Source: Clitoria ternatea (Eukaryota; Streptophyta; Magnoliopsida; Fabales; Fabaceae). Taken from it: 64,000 bases of DNA. Positions 47,810-58,905 of this stretch are shown here, piece by piece (positions within the stretch are counted from its first letter, which is position 1; each line of letters starts with the position of its first letter). The notes under the pieces are model-generated. The model searched no databases, was not told where the DNA came from, and saw nothing but the letters and a program-made list of their open reading frames with translations. The DNA lies in the NCBI GenBank assembly GCA_037962975.1, contig CM075676.1:42695501-42759500 (forward strand). Reading direction: 5' to 3'. A program made the translations under genes and the position numbers.

Positions 47810-48646
47810 ATTAAAGTTTATCACTTTTTCTTACTCCTTGAACATAATTTTGAGAATCTTTAACTAAAAGATTTTAAATTGTTTTTCATTTCTTTGAACA
47901 TAGTACTTTACTTTGTGATATACATACAATTCTTGAAGTAAATACATACTTCATAAAAACTCTTGTTTTATTATAAGTTCTCAGGAAGAATATACTTAAT
48001 TAAACATATCTTGACATAAAAATAATCTTCTATGTACCACATGGTTCTCAAAAATAAATGGCAAATGACCTTGATTTTCTTGACTCTCTTGTGCAATAAA
48101 AATCATTGGCAAATTGCAAAATTTTAATCCTGTATAACCTCTAACTTTGCTTATCCAAAAGAATGAGAAAAATATCATTATGATTGCTTACATGCCTTGA
48201 ATTATTCTGTGATATTTGTTGCATGCTTTAGGGGGAGTTTTATATAATTGGTATCTTGCTTTAATATTGATTGTATCTTTCTTAAAGTGGTATATATATT
48301 CTTAGATGTTTTTGATGATGCCAAAGGGGGAGAAAATATATACATTCTAAGTGGCATAAAGTATCTTACAAAGGTGGAGATATAATCTAGGAATCAATAT
48401 CTCTATCTATCCTTGTTAAAATTGCATGATTAAGGGGGAGCCTTATAATATTTATTTACAATAAGTGATATCCAATTGCATGTGTAATTGACAAAGTGGT
48501 ATTCAATTATATGTATGATATATGTATAACATACGGTATCAAATTATATGTTTAAGGGATAGTCATTTATGCCATATGTTTGAACTGTTATGAAACTAAC
48601 ACCCCGAGAGATGAACATTTGTTGTCATCATCAAAAAGGGGGAGAA
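47810..48646 (+). other. Copia 3' untranslated region with four polypurine-like tracts
   Basis: No gene. AGGGGGAG-type tracts occur at 48227-48237, 48323-48336, 48432-48440 and 48633-48646; the last abuts the 3' LTR and is the true tract. Multiple tracts are a reported Sirevirus trait. Confidence 0.8.
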
Positions 48647-50261
48647 TGTATTTTTATGTTGATGTAGGTTTTGATAATGACATAACAAATGAAGAAATAT
48701 TAAGGATATTGTCAAGCTATAAAAATTACACAACAAATGAAGTGGAAAATGATCAACAAAAGTGCCAAAAATCAAAGGAATCAAAAATCATGCAAAAAAA
48801 AGCATCAAGAATGGACCCAAACGAAGCAAAAGTGCATCAAAACTCAAGTAACAGCTATGGGAATCGATTCACCACATGTGGGAATCGATTCATGAAGTAA
48901 AAACATCCTAGGAATCGATTCATTAAGGCTAGGAATCGATTCACAAGCTTAAGAATCGATTCATATTACATGAGAATCGATTCATGTCATCTTTAAAGCC
49001 CAGGAATCAATTCATGTGGACAGGGAATCAATTCATACACAAAAATTCACTAGGGAATCGATTCATTCATCTAAAGAATTGATTCATACAGTGTCAGAAG
49101 GTCAAAATGCACGTGGAAAGTTAATTAATTCATCGATTCATTCCGTTACAGCTTGGAATCGCATTTACATTCCACTAAACAGACACAAGCTTTGCACTCC
49201 ATGCTCCACTACATCGAAAACAATAAGTTAAATTACAAAGCCATGCTCCATTCAAATTGTCGAAGGAATTGTTTACTGCCTGAACCATGCTTCCATCTGC
49301 TATAAATAGGAAGCCTTGCAAAGGATTCAGAACACACCAAGCATTGAAGCATTTCCTTTGCTTTCTTCCTCTCTCACGCTGCTTCACTTTCTCCTCCTCT
49401 TTTAATTGCTCTTTGTTTCTATTTCTTGGCTTATTACTTTGAGAGTAAATTTGGTGAGCAAAATTATTTTAAGCGCAAAACTTGCATATTATTTCTTGAG
49501 AGAGAAAATTATTTTTTTTGTACTAAAATTTGCATATCCTCTCTTTGAGAGTTACCATTTTGTTAGAGCTTAAATTTGTATATCCACTCTATTGGAGAGT
49601 TACTCTTGTATTCTAAACACCAAAATTTCTAGAGTTGTGGGTTGGGCTTCAACCTTGTAAATTGTGAGATTGAGAGATTGGGTGGGGTGCCCTTGTACTT
49701 GTGAGAATTGGGTTCTTCAGTGTAGGATACTAGGAATCCGCGATTGTTCAAAGTTGTATCTCTAATCTCCAATAGTGGAAATCCTCTAAGTGGGTTGCTT
49801 AGAGGTGAGACGTACACCGGTGTGGTGGAACTCGTATATATCGGTTTGCAAATCTCTCTTCCCTAAACTCATTTAATTTGTGCACTTAACTTGCTTGCTT
49901 AAATTATTGTATTATTGCCAATTAATTTGGACTAAGTTCATGTTATATTAAGTTGTAAATTATTTCGATTAACATTGTTGAAATTAGCTTTAAGTAATAT
50001 TCTTGAATTAATTTGAAATCTTTCTAAGTACTATAAATAGTGTTGTGATTAATTTGATTCCATTTCTTGAATATTACTTAGACCTTTTAAGTGCTTATTA
50101 TTTTGTCTTGTGTATAAATTGTTACTATTTGCCATTAAGTTTATCATCTTCAATAAACATAGTAACTAAAGAATCAACTTCAAAAGCATTCAAAGTAAAA
50201 TTTCTTAATACTCAATTCACCCCCCCCCCCCTCTTGAGTACTTGAGGCCACTTGGTTAACA
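48647..50261 (+). repeat. 3' LTR of the copia element
   Basis: 1615 bp. A C-run near 50219-50231 is longer than in the 5' LTR. The GAATCGATTC array at about 48861-49085 keeps 7 exact copies; three have become CAATTC or ATTGAT, which are CG-loss changes. TATA at 49301-49308. Confidence 0.95.
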
Positions 50262-50413
50262 GGAAATGCATAGGCGCGGAAAATATAACGTCTACAATCT
50301 CTTTCCCGACGCTTGAGAAATATAACACCAAATTATTTAACCAAATATATTACCGGTGGTTTATCTAAACCGCCAGCATGGAACCGCCGCTAAAAAGCGA
50401 AATTCTTGTAGTG

Positions 50414-50851
50414 GCTGATAGTGCTATGGTTCATTGTGTGGTTACCCCGATACCCCTTGATTATAGTGTTATGGTTCACTATGCAGGTTATTGTGGCACA
50501 TGTTCTGTATTGATAAGTCGGATCCATATTTTAAAGTTTTTTTCATAAAAGAGAATTTTAAAAAGAGCGTTGCATACTTTTTTGCATTAGAATTCTCAAT
50601 GGAATTCTTAGTTGATGAATATGGAAAAAACTGTACTGTTATGATAATGTGTACAGGCTTGAGAGATATGTATGTAAAAGAAAAGATACTAAATTTCTAT
50701 CTATTGCTTAAATTGTGCTTACCTTTTCTAAATATGTGGTGTTTACAGTGAATATATCAAGGGGTGACTTCACCCAATGATCCAAGTGTGGAAAATGTAT
50801 GGCAATGCCATAATGGACGCAAAATGTGGACGTGTAACTGTATCGCCGCAC

Positions 50852-50896
<45 letters not shown>

Positions 50897-50902
50897 TATC
50901 TA

Positions 50903-50957
<55 letters not shown>

Positions 50958-53242
50958 TGATGTGATTATTTTGATGAACGTCTTGGTGATATGCCTAGAT
51001 GAGTAGGTATAGCATAGTGTTGATATCTTGGTGATTTTGATGATGGTATGCATAATGTTGATAGCATGGCGAATGTTTAGTTTGCCCGTGACTAAAAACT
51101 GAACCCGCATATATTTTGATGGGTTATGGTATATGGTGATTTTAGCATATAATTAATATTGGAGGATACTAGCTCCAAGATATTCAATGAATTCATATAG
51201 AGCCTTTTGGTTTGCATTATATGTTCTTTGTTATAATCTATATCAGTATTTTAATTGGGAAAACAGTAGGGAGTGCTAATCTATAGTAATGCGTATGATT
51301 TGATTTTGCATTCCTTTGTTCAATGCTTGCCTATGCCAAATGAAGGTATTATGAAATAGTGAGCAAAATTCTGTTGAGTATAGTTCTACATTATATATCT
51401 TCTTTTTGCTTAACTCAAGTTTTGTATTCTACACCTGTCATCACTTTGATATTATATTTGAAGCATCTTAGCATCAAGCTTTTAAGGCTGTTTTGAAAAC
51501 TACAACAAACTGTTTCCATTGAATATCAGGATGTTATTTTCCTTTTATCCTATAGCAATGTTGAGACCCTTGTGAAAACAATACATTGTATGTGCTGAAT
51601 GTGTTTTCTTCTAATAATTGACTAGATTTATGAATGTTGTTGTGTCTTTGGTTTGAAGCAAGGCAAATAACTATTACTGATTAGAATTAAATTCTTCCAA
51701 TTTGGAACCTTATTTTTCTGCCTAAAAATTATCATGTTTCAGAATATAAAATATATTATAGGAATAATTATGTGATAACTCTTTTTATTTAGTAAGTTTT
51801 GAATGCAAGGGCCATCTCAATTATTTTCAAATTGCGATGGTGGTTCTTCAATTTATGTATCAGGTTATAGCAGGGATTTATGTATGCTGATTTTTTTTAT
51901 TTGAATCAATTTAGCTTTGAATTTCTTATTCTTGATGATTGAAGAAAAGGTTATTCTGATTGAGTTTTTATGGAGCTTATGATTTTATGGATGCTAAAAT
52001 GGGATTCATGACTTGTAATTGGAATCATTTTGAATGGGATTAAATAAGTGACTGGAATTGAAAGCATTTATTTTGTATGCTTTTGAAAATACATGTTTTG
52101 ATCTTTGACAGTTTGGCATGTGGTTGTTGTCGAAATATTTAGAGTTTTTGATCTTAGGTGACAGTGGTTTAATCCTTGTATGTTAGGAATTGTGCATGTG
52201 TATGTTGTCTTCCAATTTAATTGTACCAATTGCTTCTTTAATTAATGAACAAAATTGCCTTATTGTTATAAGGAATTGAGAAATTCAATTCTGGGAGCTG
52301 GTTGTTGTGTCCCCTGTTCTGCACTTTGCATTAATACGTTGACTGGAGTGTAAGCACACTGGTTGTGCGTGTGCGCTAATACCACCTCTTTTCTTTTGCG
52401 AGACAACAGTACTTGATTCTCGCCTCTTGTCATCCTGCAACCCGCGCGTATTCACGTTGGGCGGCGTTCCATACGCCCATGCGCCTTGGCCCACGTGTGA
52501 ATAAGTGATACATCACTCCAACTCCTAAGCCATGCAATTGTCTTTTTCTTTTCCATGTCCCGCGTATCACATCCTGACACGCCAATGCCTATGAAACAAG
52601 CACCTAGGGCTGGTTGGACGGGTTCGATGTTCGGCCCAAAATATTTACATCCAAACTTATCATATACACTTAATTATTGGGTCAAACCCGTTCGTAAAGG
52701 TATTTAGGGTTTTCGGGTAGACGGGTTGAACGGGTGGATAACTTTGGATTGAACAAGGCCCAAACAACTTCTTTTACGCCAAAAATAAATTTGTGTCATT
52801 TTGTTCACATAATTATTTTTATAACCCATTAGTATAAAAAATAGTATGCCATTTCTGAAAAGTTGTTGGGCCAGAATAAAAATTTGATCTATTTTTCTCC
52901 TTTATGAAGCAAAATAATAGCATTCAATCAGATATAACTTTAGCTTCAAGTAGAAAGTTAATTTTTTTACGATATCTTTCTTTTTATATTACATTTGTCC
53001 ATAGTCCATGATATTTATGCTCATCGTACAAAATATGTAAAAGTTTAAACTAAGTAGAAAAATAAAACATTAATACAAAATAATGTTTAACACACATTAC
53101 ACTTCATACAAAATAGTGACCACACAGCATCATTAAAATTAAGTAATTTTTAGTTATAATACAGAAATGATAGTATCATATTTGATACACTTGTAATGGT
53201 TGTGAACATGCAGAAAAATAAAATTAATTAGTAAAGGCAATA
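50414..53242. other. Sequence between the large CACTA and the solo LTR
   Basis: No gene I can support. It resumes the sequence broken by the CACTA (GCT at 50414), including two more CTATGGTT repeats. It holds two TA microsatellites, plain AT-rich DNA, and a more GC-rich patch at about 52330-52620. It may be the rest of an LTR that starts at 32214. Confidence 0.4.
50853..50953. repeat. Two (TA)n microsatellites around a short core
   Basis: (TA)n at about 50853-50892 and 50912-50953, separated by a ~20-bp TGCATATCTATATGTGTACA core. A third (TA)n is at about 53747-53784. Confidence 0.9.
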
Positions 53243-53742
53243 TATGACACCCCTGATTTCCTGTACTCGAATCCCGATGTAATCGTCATATTTAATAAAA
53301 ATTGCGAATAAATTTTTCGCGTTTGAAAACATTTCTAAGACACTCCCATGACCACACCAAGACCCAAGTCACAGAAAACCAAAGAGTGAGATTATATAAC
53401 TTACAACTAGATCGATAAGTAAATTGCCCATGAAGGTATACAAAAAGGATAGAGTATACAGCGGAAGAATGTGTATACCGGACACACGCCTAGTCCCATA
53501 TATGAAGATATGAGAAAAGGCTAGGCTAACATGCAAAGGTATATTATAATCCTATTAGACATTCACCATCATTCTACAATTTATTTCGTAAGCATGCAAA
53601 ACCTAAGATATAATCATATATACCTATATATACACAAATACATTTATATACATTCGGGAATCTTCTTCCGACTATCTCAATCATCAATGAACATCATTCA
53701 ATTTTAATCCCTCTAATACACATCAAATCATCTCTTATATCC

Positions 53743-53746
<4 letters not shown>

Positions 53747-53784
<38 letters not shown>
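53747..53784. repeat. (TA)n microsatellite in the solo LTR
   Basis: About 19 TA units; absent from the equivalent part of the sister LTR. Confidence 0.9.
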
Positions 53785-53788
<4 letters not shown>

Positions 53789-56700
53789 TCATCCATCAAT
53801 TCAAAGGATTGTCTTATACATACTCAAAATCTCTAAATCATCTATATCATCATATACCATTTAATTAATACACAAGAATCCATAAATGATGCCGGCCAAG
53901 GCACTTCCTCTACCACTATATACCTTTATCAAATCTTGATCTTTAAATCCAAACTCATCCCATGGCAATCTGCATCACAATGCTAAAAAGGAGACCACAT
54001 GGGAGAGTGAGTTATACATTCAAAATGACGAATAATATATATATTGTGATCATGTGTATATGCATACAACGTCATGTGTACTCTGCTATCAAAATATTAA
54101 ATTATCATTCATTCATTACCTCATTATCACAATAGGCATACAAGCCTCATGAATCGAAATTCATATCATAAATAAACACAAGCACATACATAATCATATA
54201 CACAATCACCAGCCACTTATCAACAAGGGCATTCATATTCATTATCATCATTAATCGTAAACAGTCACGCCCTTCATCACATTGGGCCGTAAATACAGAT
54301 CGTCATATTCACATCATTTCGTTTATTCATATATTCTCTTACTTTTATGTGGTCTTCCATTATCTTAACTTCTCATCTCATCAACACCAATACCATCATC
54401 TCAATCATCATCATATTCTGGCATATCTCCATGCTATATGCAAATGCTCTTATGACTAATGCATATGCACAATGGAATAATCAACAACAAATGCGGATCC
54501 GACTGTGGGAATAAACACCAAATTGTGGGTTCAAGCATGATCACATACCATGCCCCTACTGCAGTAGTAAAATGTGTACACATATATCATAATGCATGCA
54601 TATTCACCATATTTTTACTGGTACCAAACCGCATCGCCCATCATGCAACACCTGGCCATTTTCACCATGACCGCGGTATACAACATATTCAACATATGGT
54701 GTTGCGGGCCGGCCAGATATCAAATTATGGCGGTTGTGATCTCAAGGACCACCGGGGTCACCTGCTCCTCAAGAGCCACCCCCCCACAAGGGTCGGCCAC
54801 ATGTAGCTCCCCGTAGCAATACATGGGCGGCTTCGTGACTCACACACCGAGTCACAGGGGATACAACAAATTGCTCATGCACTGAGCCACCCTCCCACTG
54901 GGTCGGCCGAGGGAACTCCCCTAATGTTCCACAACGGCGGCTATGATATGCCATGGATGCAATGCAATGCAAATGCATTCTCACTCTGTGCATCCTAAAT
55001 GCCACTCACCAATCGTCACCATAATCACCAACACCACCATACACCTTAGTGGATTTCATCATTGTTGGTTCATAATTATTATTTTTAAGTTTTAATGTGG
55101 CATTTTCATCTCAACATATTTTCACATACATTTCACATCATACACACAAGTCAATACTTATAAGCAACCACTATGGCATTTCAAATCCACATATTATTCA
55201 TCAATATTATCACCCTTCATTTAGTGGATTTCCATCTCATCATTCATAACAATCCACACATGGATATCAAAGGCATAGCAAACATCATAATTATCAATCC
55301 ACACATAAAATCATTCGAGGCACATTAACCATTCACATATTTGGCAATCATCATTGCCTCACACACATACAAGTCAACTACTTGTATCCACCACTAGAAT
55401 GTCATAATATTTCCTTTTATCTATCAATATCATTATATATATTCATTGGGGATTTTCAACCCAACACAAGAGTATCATAATAATTCTCAATAATTAGCTA
55501 TTGCCATTCAACTAATTCAATGCATATACATATGTGGCAATGCAAGCATGAGTACCAATCACATACAACAATCATCAAATATATGACTCATGCAATTTGA
55601 ATGTTAACTCCTCTCCTACCTTGAGGGAAGAGCCGAACCATTCCTATGCTCCGGAAGCTCCTTTGCACCATCCGGAATTCAATCTACATATTATATATAT
55701 ACAATCAAACAATCAATAAGCCATCTCAAGGCATTCCCTCATAATTCTTAAATATTCACTAGCTTATCATAAAGCCCAACATCAAGTCCTAGACTTGATG
55801 AACACTAACTTATGCAACTGTATTAGGCTTCGGGAATTCCTTTCCCAAAATCAAGATCCTCTAGATCTAAAAGGGTTAACCATTCCCAATTACAACATCA
55901 CATTTATCCCTCATCTAAAATGTCATCCATATTACCTTAATCATTCAAATGCCATCACAATCATTATGACTTAATATTCACATTCTTTCTTACATATTTC
56001 ATAACAACACTTATTCATGGGTTTCACCATCAATGGTCCTCTACCATTTTCACTATCATTTTCCATCATCCAACAATTTATTATATATATACCTTTCTCC
56101 CATTTCATAATGTAAGGGTTTTCATTAGACCCCAATAACTATTACTAATACTCATGCTTATTAATCACTATCAATGGTCATCATTCATCATTAATCTCAT
56201 TCTCTAATATCGTTAAGCATACATTTTGCTCTTCTTTCACACTTCCCCCAATTTATTAGAGTTAGGGTTTCACTAAAAACCCATCAACATCATTAATACC
56301 CATTTATTTCTCATCACCTCCCAACATTAATCTTAAGTGCCTTATTAGCCACTCGTAAGGGCTCACATTTAAGCCACCCCACCTTAGGGTTTTCCACATT
56401 AATGCTCTCCCAACAACCCATATACCATAAATACTCTCCCACAAATACATAGAACCCAACATCTAGGGTATAAAACTCATAAAGAATGGTGGAAAACTTA
56501 CCTCACCTAGGAGCCAACATAAGCTTTCCATGGAGAGAAATCCACACAGAAAACAGAGTGGGAGAAGGGGGAGAAATTGGGTCCAGTTCAAGCTTCTCCT
56601 TCAAGCTTCCACAAGAAATGAAAATGGTGGAAGAGGAGAAAACACTCCACACGGCTGGGTTTTGGAGAGAAGAAAAGAGGAGATGGAGAAGGGAAGAAAA

Positions 56701-56850
56701 CGAAGAAAAAGAATGGAGAAGGAGGGGAAAAGTGACATGAAAAGTGGAAAGAAAGTGAGAGTTTATGTTTTTAATATTCGTTTCCCTTAAAAATATCTCA
56801 CTGTTACCTCATAATTAAAAATGGCAGCTCAATAATCCATCTTGCCATGT

Positions 56851-56858
56851 TATATTTA
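56851..56858 (-). promoter_or_regulatory. TATA-like site of the solo LTR
   Basis: Minus-strand TAAATATA, followed downstream by a pyrimidine-rich leader. Its counterpart in the sister LTR is TATAAATGG at 63885-63893 at a similar distance from the LTR end. Motif-based only. Confidence 0.4.
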
Positions 56859-56982
56859 CTTTTAATATCCTTTTATGTCCTCAGAACTGAGTAAAAGAAG
56901 GGCCAATATACACAAACCGAGAGAAAAGAAGGGAGGTACAATCGGAACCGAGAGCAAGGAAGGGAAAAATACAGACAGAGGT

Positions 56983-57125
56983 GTCACTCGCTCAAGCGAA
57001 ACCCACTTCGCTTGAGCGAGACAGCCCCATTCGCGTGAACCTTTCCTTTCGCACAATCGAAACAACTCCAATAACAATTTTCCACACTCACTCGCTTGAG
57101 CGAGGTATTAATTCGCTTAAGCGAA
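56983..57125. repeat. CGCTCAAGCG/CGCTTGAGCG palindromes near the solo-LTR promoter
   Basis: Four copies: TCGCTCAAGCGA, TCGCTTGAGCGA (twice) and TCGCTTAAGCGA, starting about 125 bp upstream of the TATA-like site. Confidence 0.88.
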
Positions 57126-57139
57126 TCCGACAGGAATTC

Positions 57140-58215
57140 TTCCTTCCCAGCACTCGGGTTTCTGTTGACAAACTAACCCCCAAAACTGACCCAACATTCA
57201 TTTGGTTTTCACTCGGCAAATTGCTTTAAAACCGACTCATCACACTCGGTTGCTCACTCGGTGAAATCATTCAAAACCGACTCCCAACACTCGGATTTTC
57301 ACTCGGCAGAATCATTAAGGCCGTCCAGTTTCTCACTTGGCTAATCACTCAGCAATCTATTTCAGATCCGAGTCATCACTCAATAAGTATTTCACTCGTA
57401 ATCTGTTTCCAGAACCGAGTCGCCTCAATCAGTCATTCCCTCGGTAAGTTCATTCTAAATCCGAGTACTTACTCACACGGGCTCCACTCGGTATCCCTTC
57501 ACTCAGAATCAGGGGTTCTATTCACTCGGTAAAAATGGCTATTCCACTCGGAATCCATAAACTCTCCTCACTCAGAATATACAATCATATACTTAGAATA
57601 TTTCCTATCTGAACCATTACAACAACCCTTCCCTCGGAAGAGGTTCGCTCGGATTTCCACCATCAAATTCCATTCGAAATTACCCTGACCTCATAACCCG
57701 GAGAAATCCACTAAGCTATCTCACTCGGATTTATCCAATATTTGGTCACTCGAAATGTATACCTAACCTCGTTCACTCGGAAGAGGACTTCCTAAGACAC
57801 CTCAATCGGATCCATTATAATCACTCTTCCTTCGGAAGAGGTTCACTCGGTGTTTCCACTCGGAAATACCCAAACCTTCCCCACTCGGGGTTTTACTCGT
57901 GCTTTCACTCGACAACACATGAACTAGTCTTCCCTAGGCAGTATCCTCCTCGAGTACCTCTTACTCGGATCAATCACAAATCTTTATCACTCGAAAAATC
58001 CACATACTTAAGCCTCACTCAGAATTGAACATCAGAATGTACTCCACTCGGAACAGGTTACACTAGGCTCGGAAATTCCCCATTCGGGACTCCACTGCCT
58101 AGATCATCACATTCACGAGCCTTCCACTCGGTTTAGGCCCACTTCCTCACTCGGAAGGTCATGACTCGGACTTGAGTCACCCAGGGTTCACTCAAGAGTT
58201 TTACCACTTGGGCAG
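57140..58215. repeat. CACTCGG word array in U3 of the solo LTR
   Basis: Roughly 35-40 occurrences of CACTCGG or one-mismatch forms, with some CCGAGT in the opposite sense, about every 20-30 nt over 1 kb. Units between words are not alike, so it is not a simple tandem repeat. Confidence 0.85.
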
Positions 58216-58249
58216 GATTCACTTATACACTCGTCCACTCACCATTCTA

Positions 58250-58506
58250 ATGGTCTCGCCTGAGCGAAAGCCATTCCCTAAATTCTTCGCTCGGGCGGGT
58301 TTCGTCCAGTACCCAAATCCTTGATCCTCCCAGCATCTTCGCTTGAGCGAACTGGCCATTCGCCTAAGCAAAATCGGGCCAGTAGCTAATTCCATCAACC
58401 TCGCTCGGCGAAGCCCCTTGTGGCCTGGGCGAAGCTACCCCAGGGGCCAATATACTAAAACAGGGGACTCTCGCTTAGGCGAGGTCCCATCTCGCTTGAG
58501 CGAGAC
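58250..58506. repeat. Second CGCTTGAGCG palindrome cluster in the solo LTR
   Basis: Six or more exact or degraded copies (TCGCCTGAGCGA, TCGCTCGGGCGG, TCGCTTGAGCGA, TCGCTTAGGCGA), ending in TCGCTTGAGCGAGAC. Confidence 0.82.
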
Positions 58507-58905
58507 AATCGGATTTCACCCAGAATTGGCAATCCTCTCAACCTGACGCAGGAAATTCTCCTTTTTAAGTCAAATTAATCACAACCAAGACTTCATACGC
58601 GACACATGGAACATCTAAAACTCACTCTAAACATTCATACTCGGAATTCTTCATTATAAACCCAATTGTATTCATCCCATGGTTCATACACCTTATAAAG
58701 GTATCATACGGCCTAATTGAGCATTCCTATTTACAAAATTTTAATTCCAACATATTATCCGTATTAAATTCAAGCTCTTCTCCATATATATATTCATACT
58801 TTGCCACCATGGTTCCATATATTCCCACACATCATCATCAATAACCATCAACTTGCCATTCTCATTAATTATTCATTTTTGTAAAATTCGGGATGTTACA
58901 CAATA

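Larger units (their letters stand above)
41425..50261 (+). mobile_element. SIRE-like Ty1/copia retrotransposon inserted in the CACTA
   Basis: 8837 bp with TG...CA LTRs of 1609 and 1615 bp. The target duplication GGAAA is at 41420-41424 and 50262-50266. It has an initiator tRNA-Met primer site and a polypurine tract. Order is Gag, protease, integrase, RT, RNase H (copia order). The SIRE assignment rests on large LTRs, a coiled, zinc-knuckle Gag extended into a long pre-protease region, several polypurine-like tracts before the 3' LTR, and CDNTSAINISKN in RNase H. Confidence 0.93.
33349..50413 (-). mobile_element. Large CACTA (En/Spm) transposon with TNP2 transposase remnant and a nested copia element
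   Basis: The ends are CACTACAAGAATTTC and its reverse complement, extending imperfectly through TTTTTAGYGGCG. GCT is duplicated at 33346-33348 and 50414-50416. Subterminal GGCGGTTTT/AAAACCGCC words occur next to both ends. The minus strand carries decayed TNP2-type transposase at 34766-37710 and a captured host gene fragment at 34056-34453. The copia element at 41425-50261 is inserted within it; without it the CACTA is about 8.2 kb. Confidence 0.93.
53243..58900 (-). repeat. Solo LTR, 5.66 kb, Tekay-like family
   Basis: The minus strand starts TGTAACATCCCGAATTTT and the right flank carries CAATA (58901-58905), matched by CAATA at 53238-53242. The left tip reads TATGACACCC against TGTAATGACGCCC in the sister LTR at 60119, so three bases may be lost. 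No internal genes, primer site or second copy of its ends lies inside, hence a single LTR. A TATA-like site at 56851-56858 and a pyrimidine-rich leader (minus strand, 56740 to 56480) set the U3/R border. Large homologous blocks are shared with 60119-64000. Confidence 0.75.

Noticed and set aside
50757..51110. 117- and 80-codon ORFs of Ile-Tyr repeats
   Set aside because: Translations of the (TA)n microsatellites.
52600..52760. hAT-like transposon end (GGGCTGGTTGGACGGGTTCG with inverted CGAAC/ACCCG words)
   Set aside because: I could not find a matching inverted terminus or an 8-bp duplication; only suggestive.
54459..55005. ORFs of 78-115 codons in the solo LTR
   Set aside because: Not preserved in the sister LTR and without motifs; LTR sequence.
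56486..56790. Glu/Arg-rich plus-strand ORFs
   Set aside because: Antisense of the pyrimidine-rich LTR leader; the same pattern at 63533-63757 is also leader.
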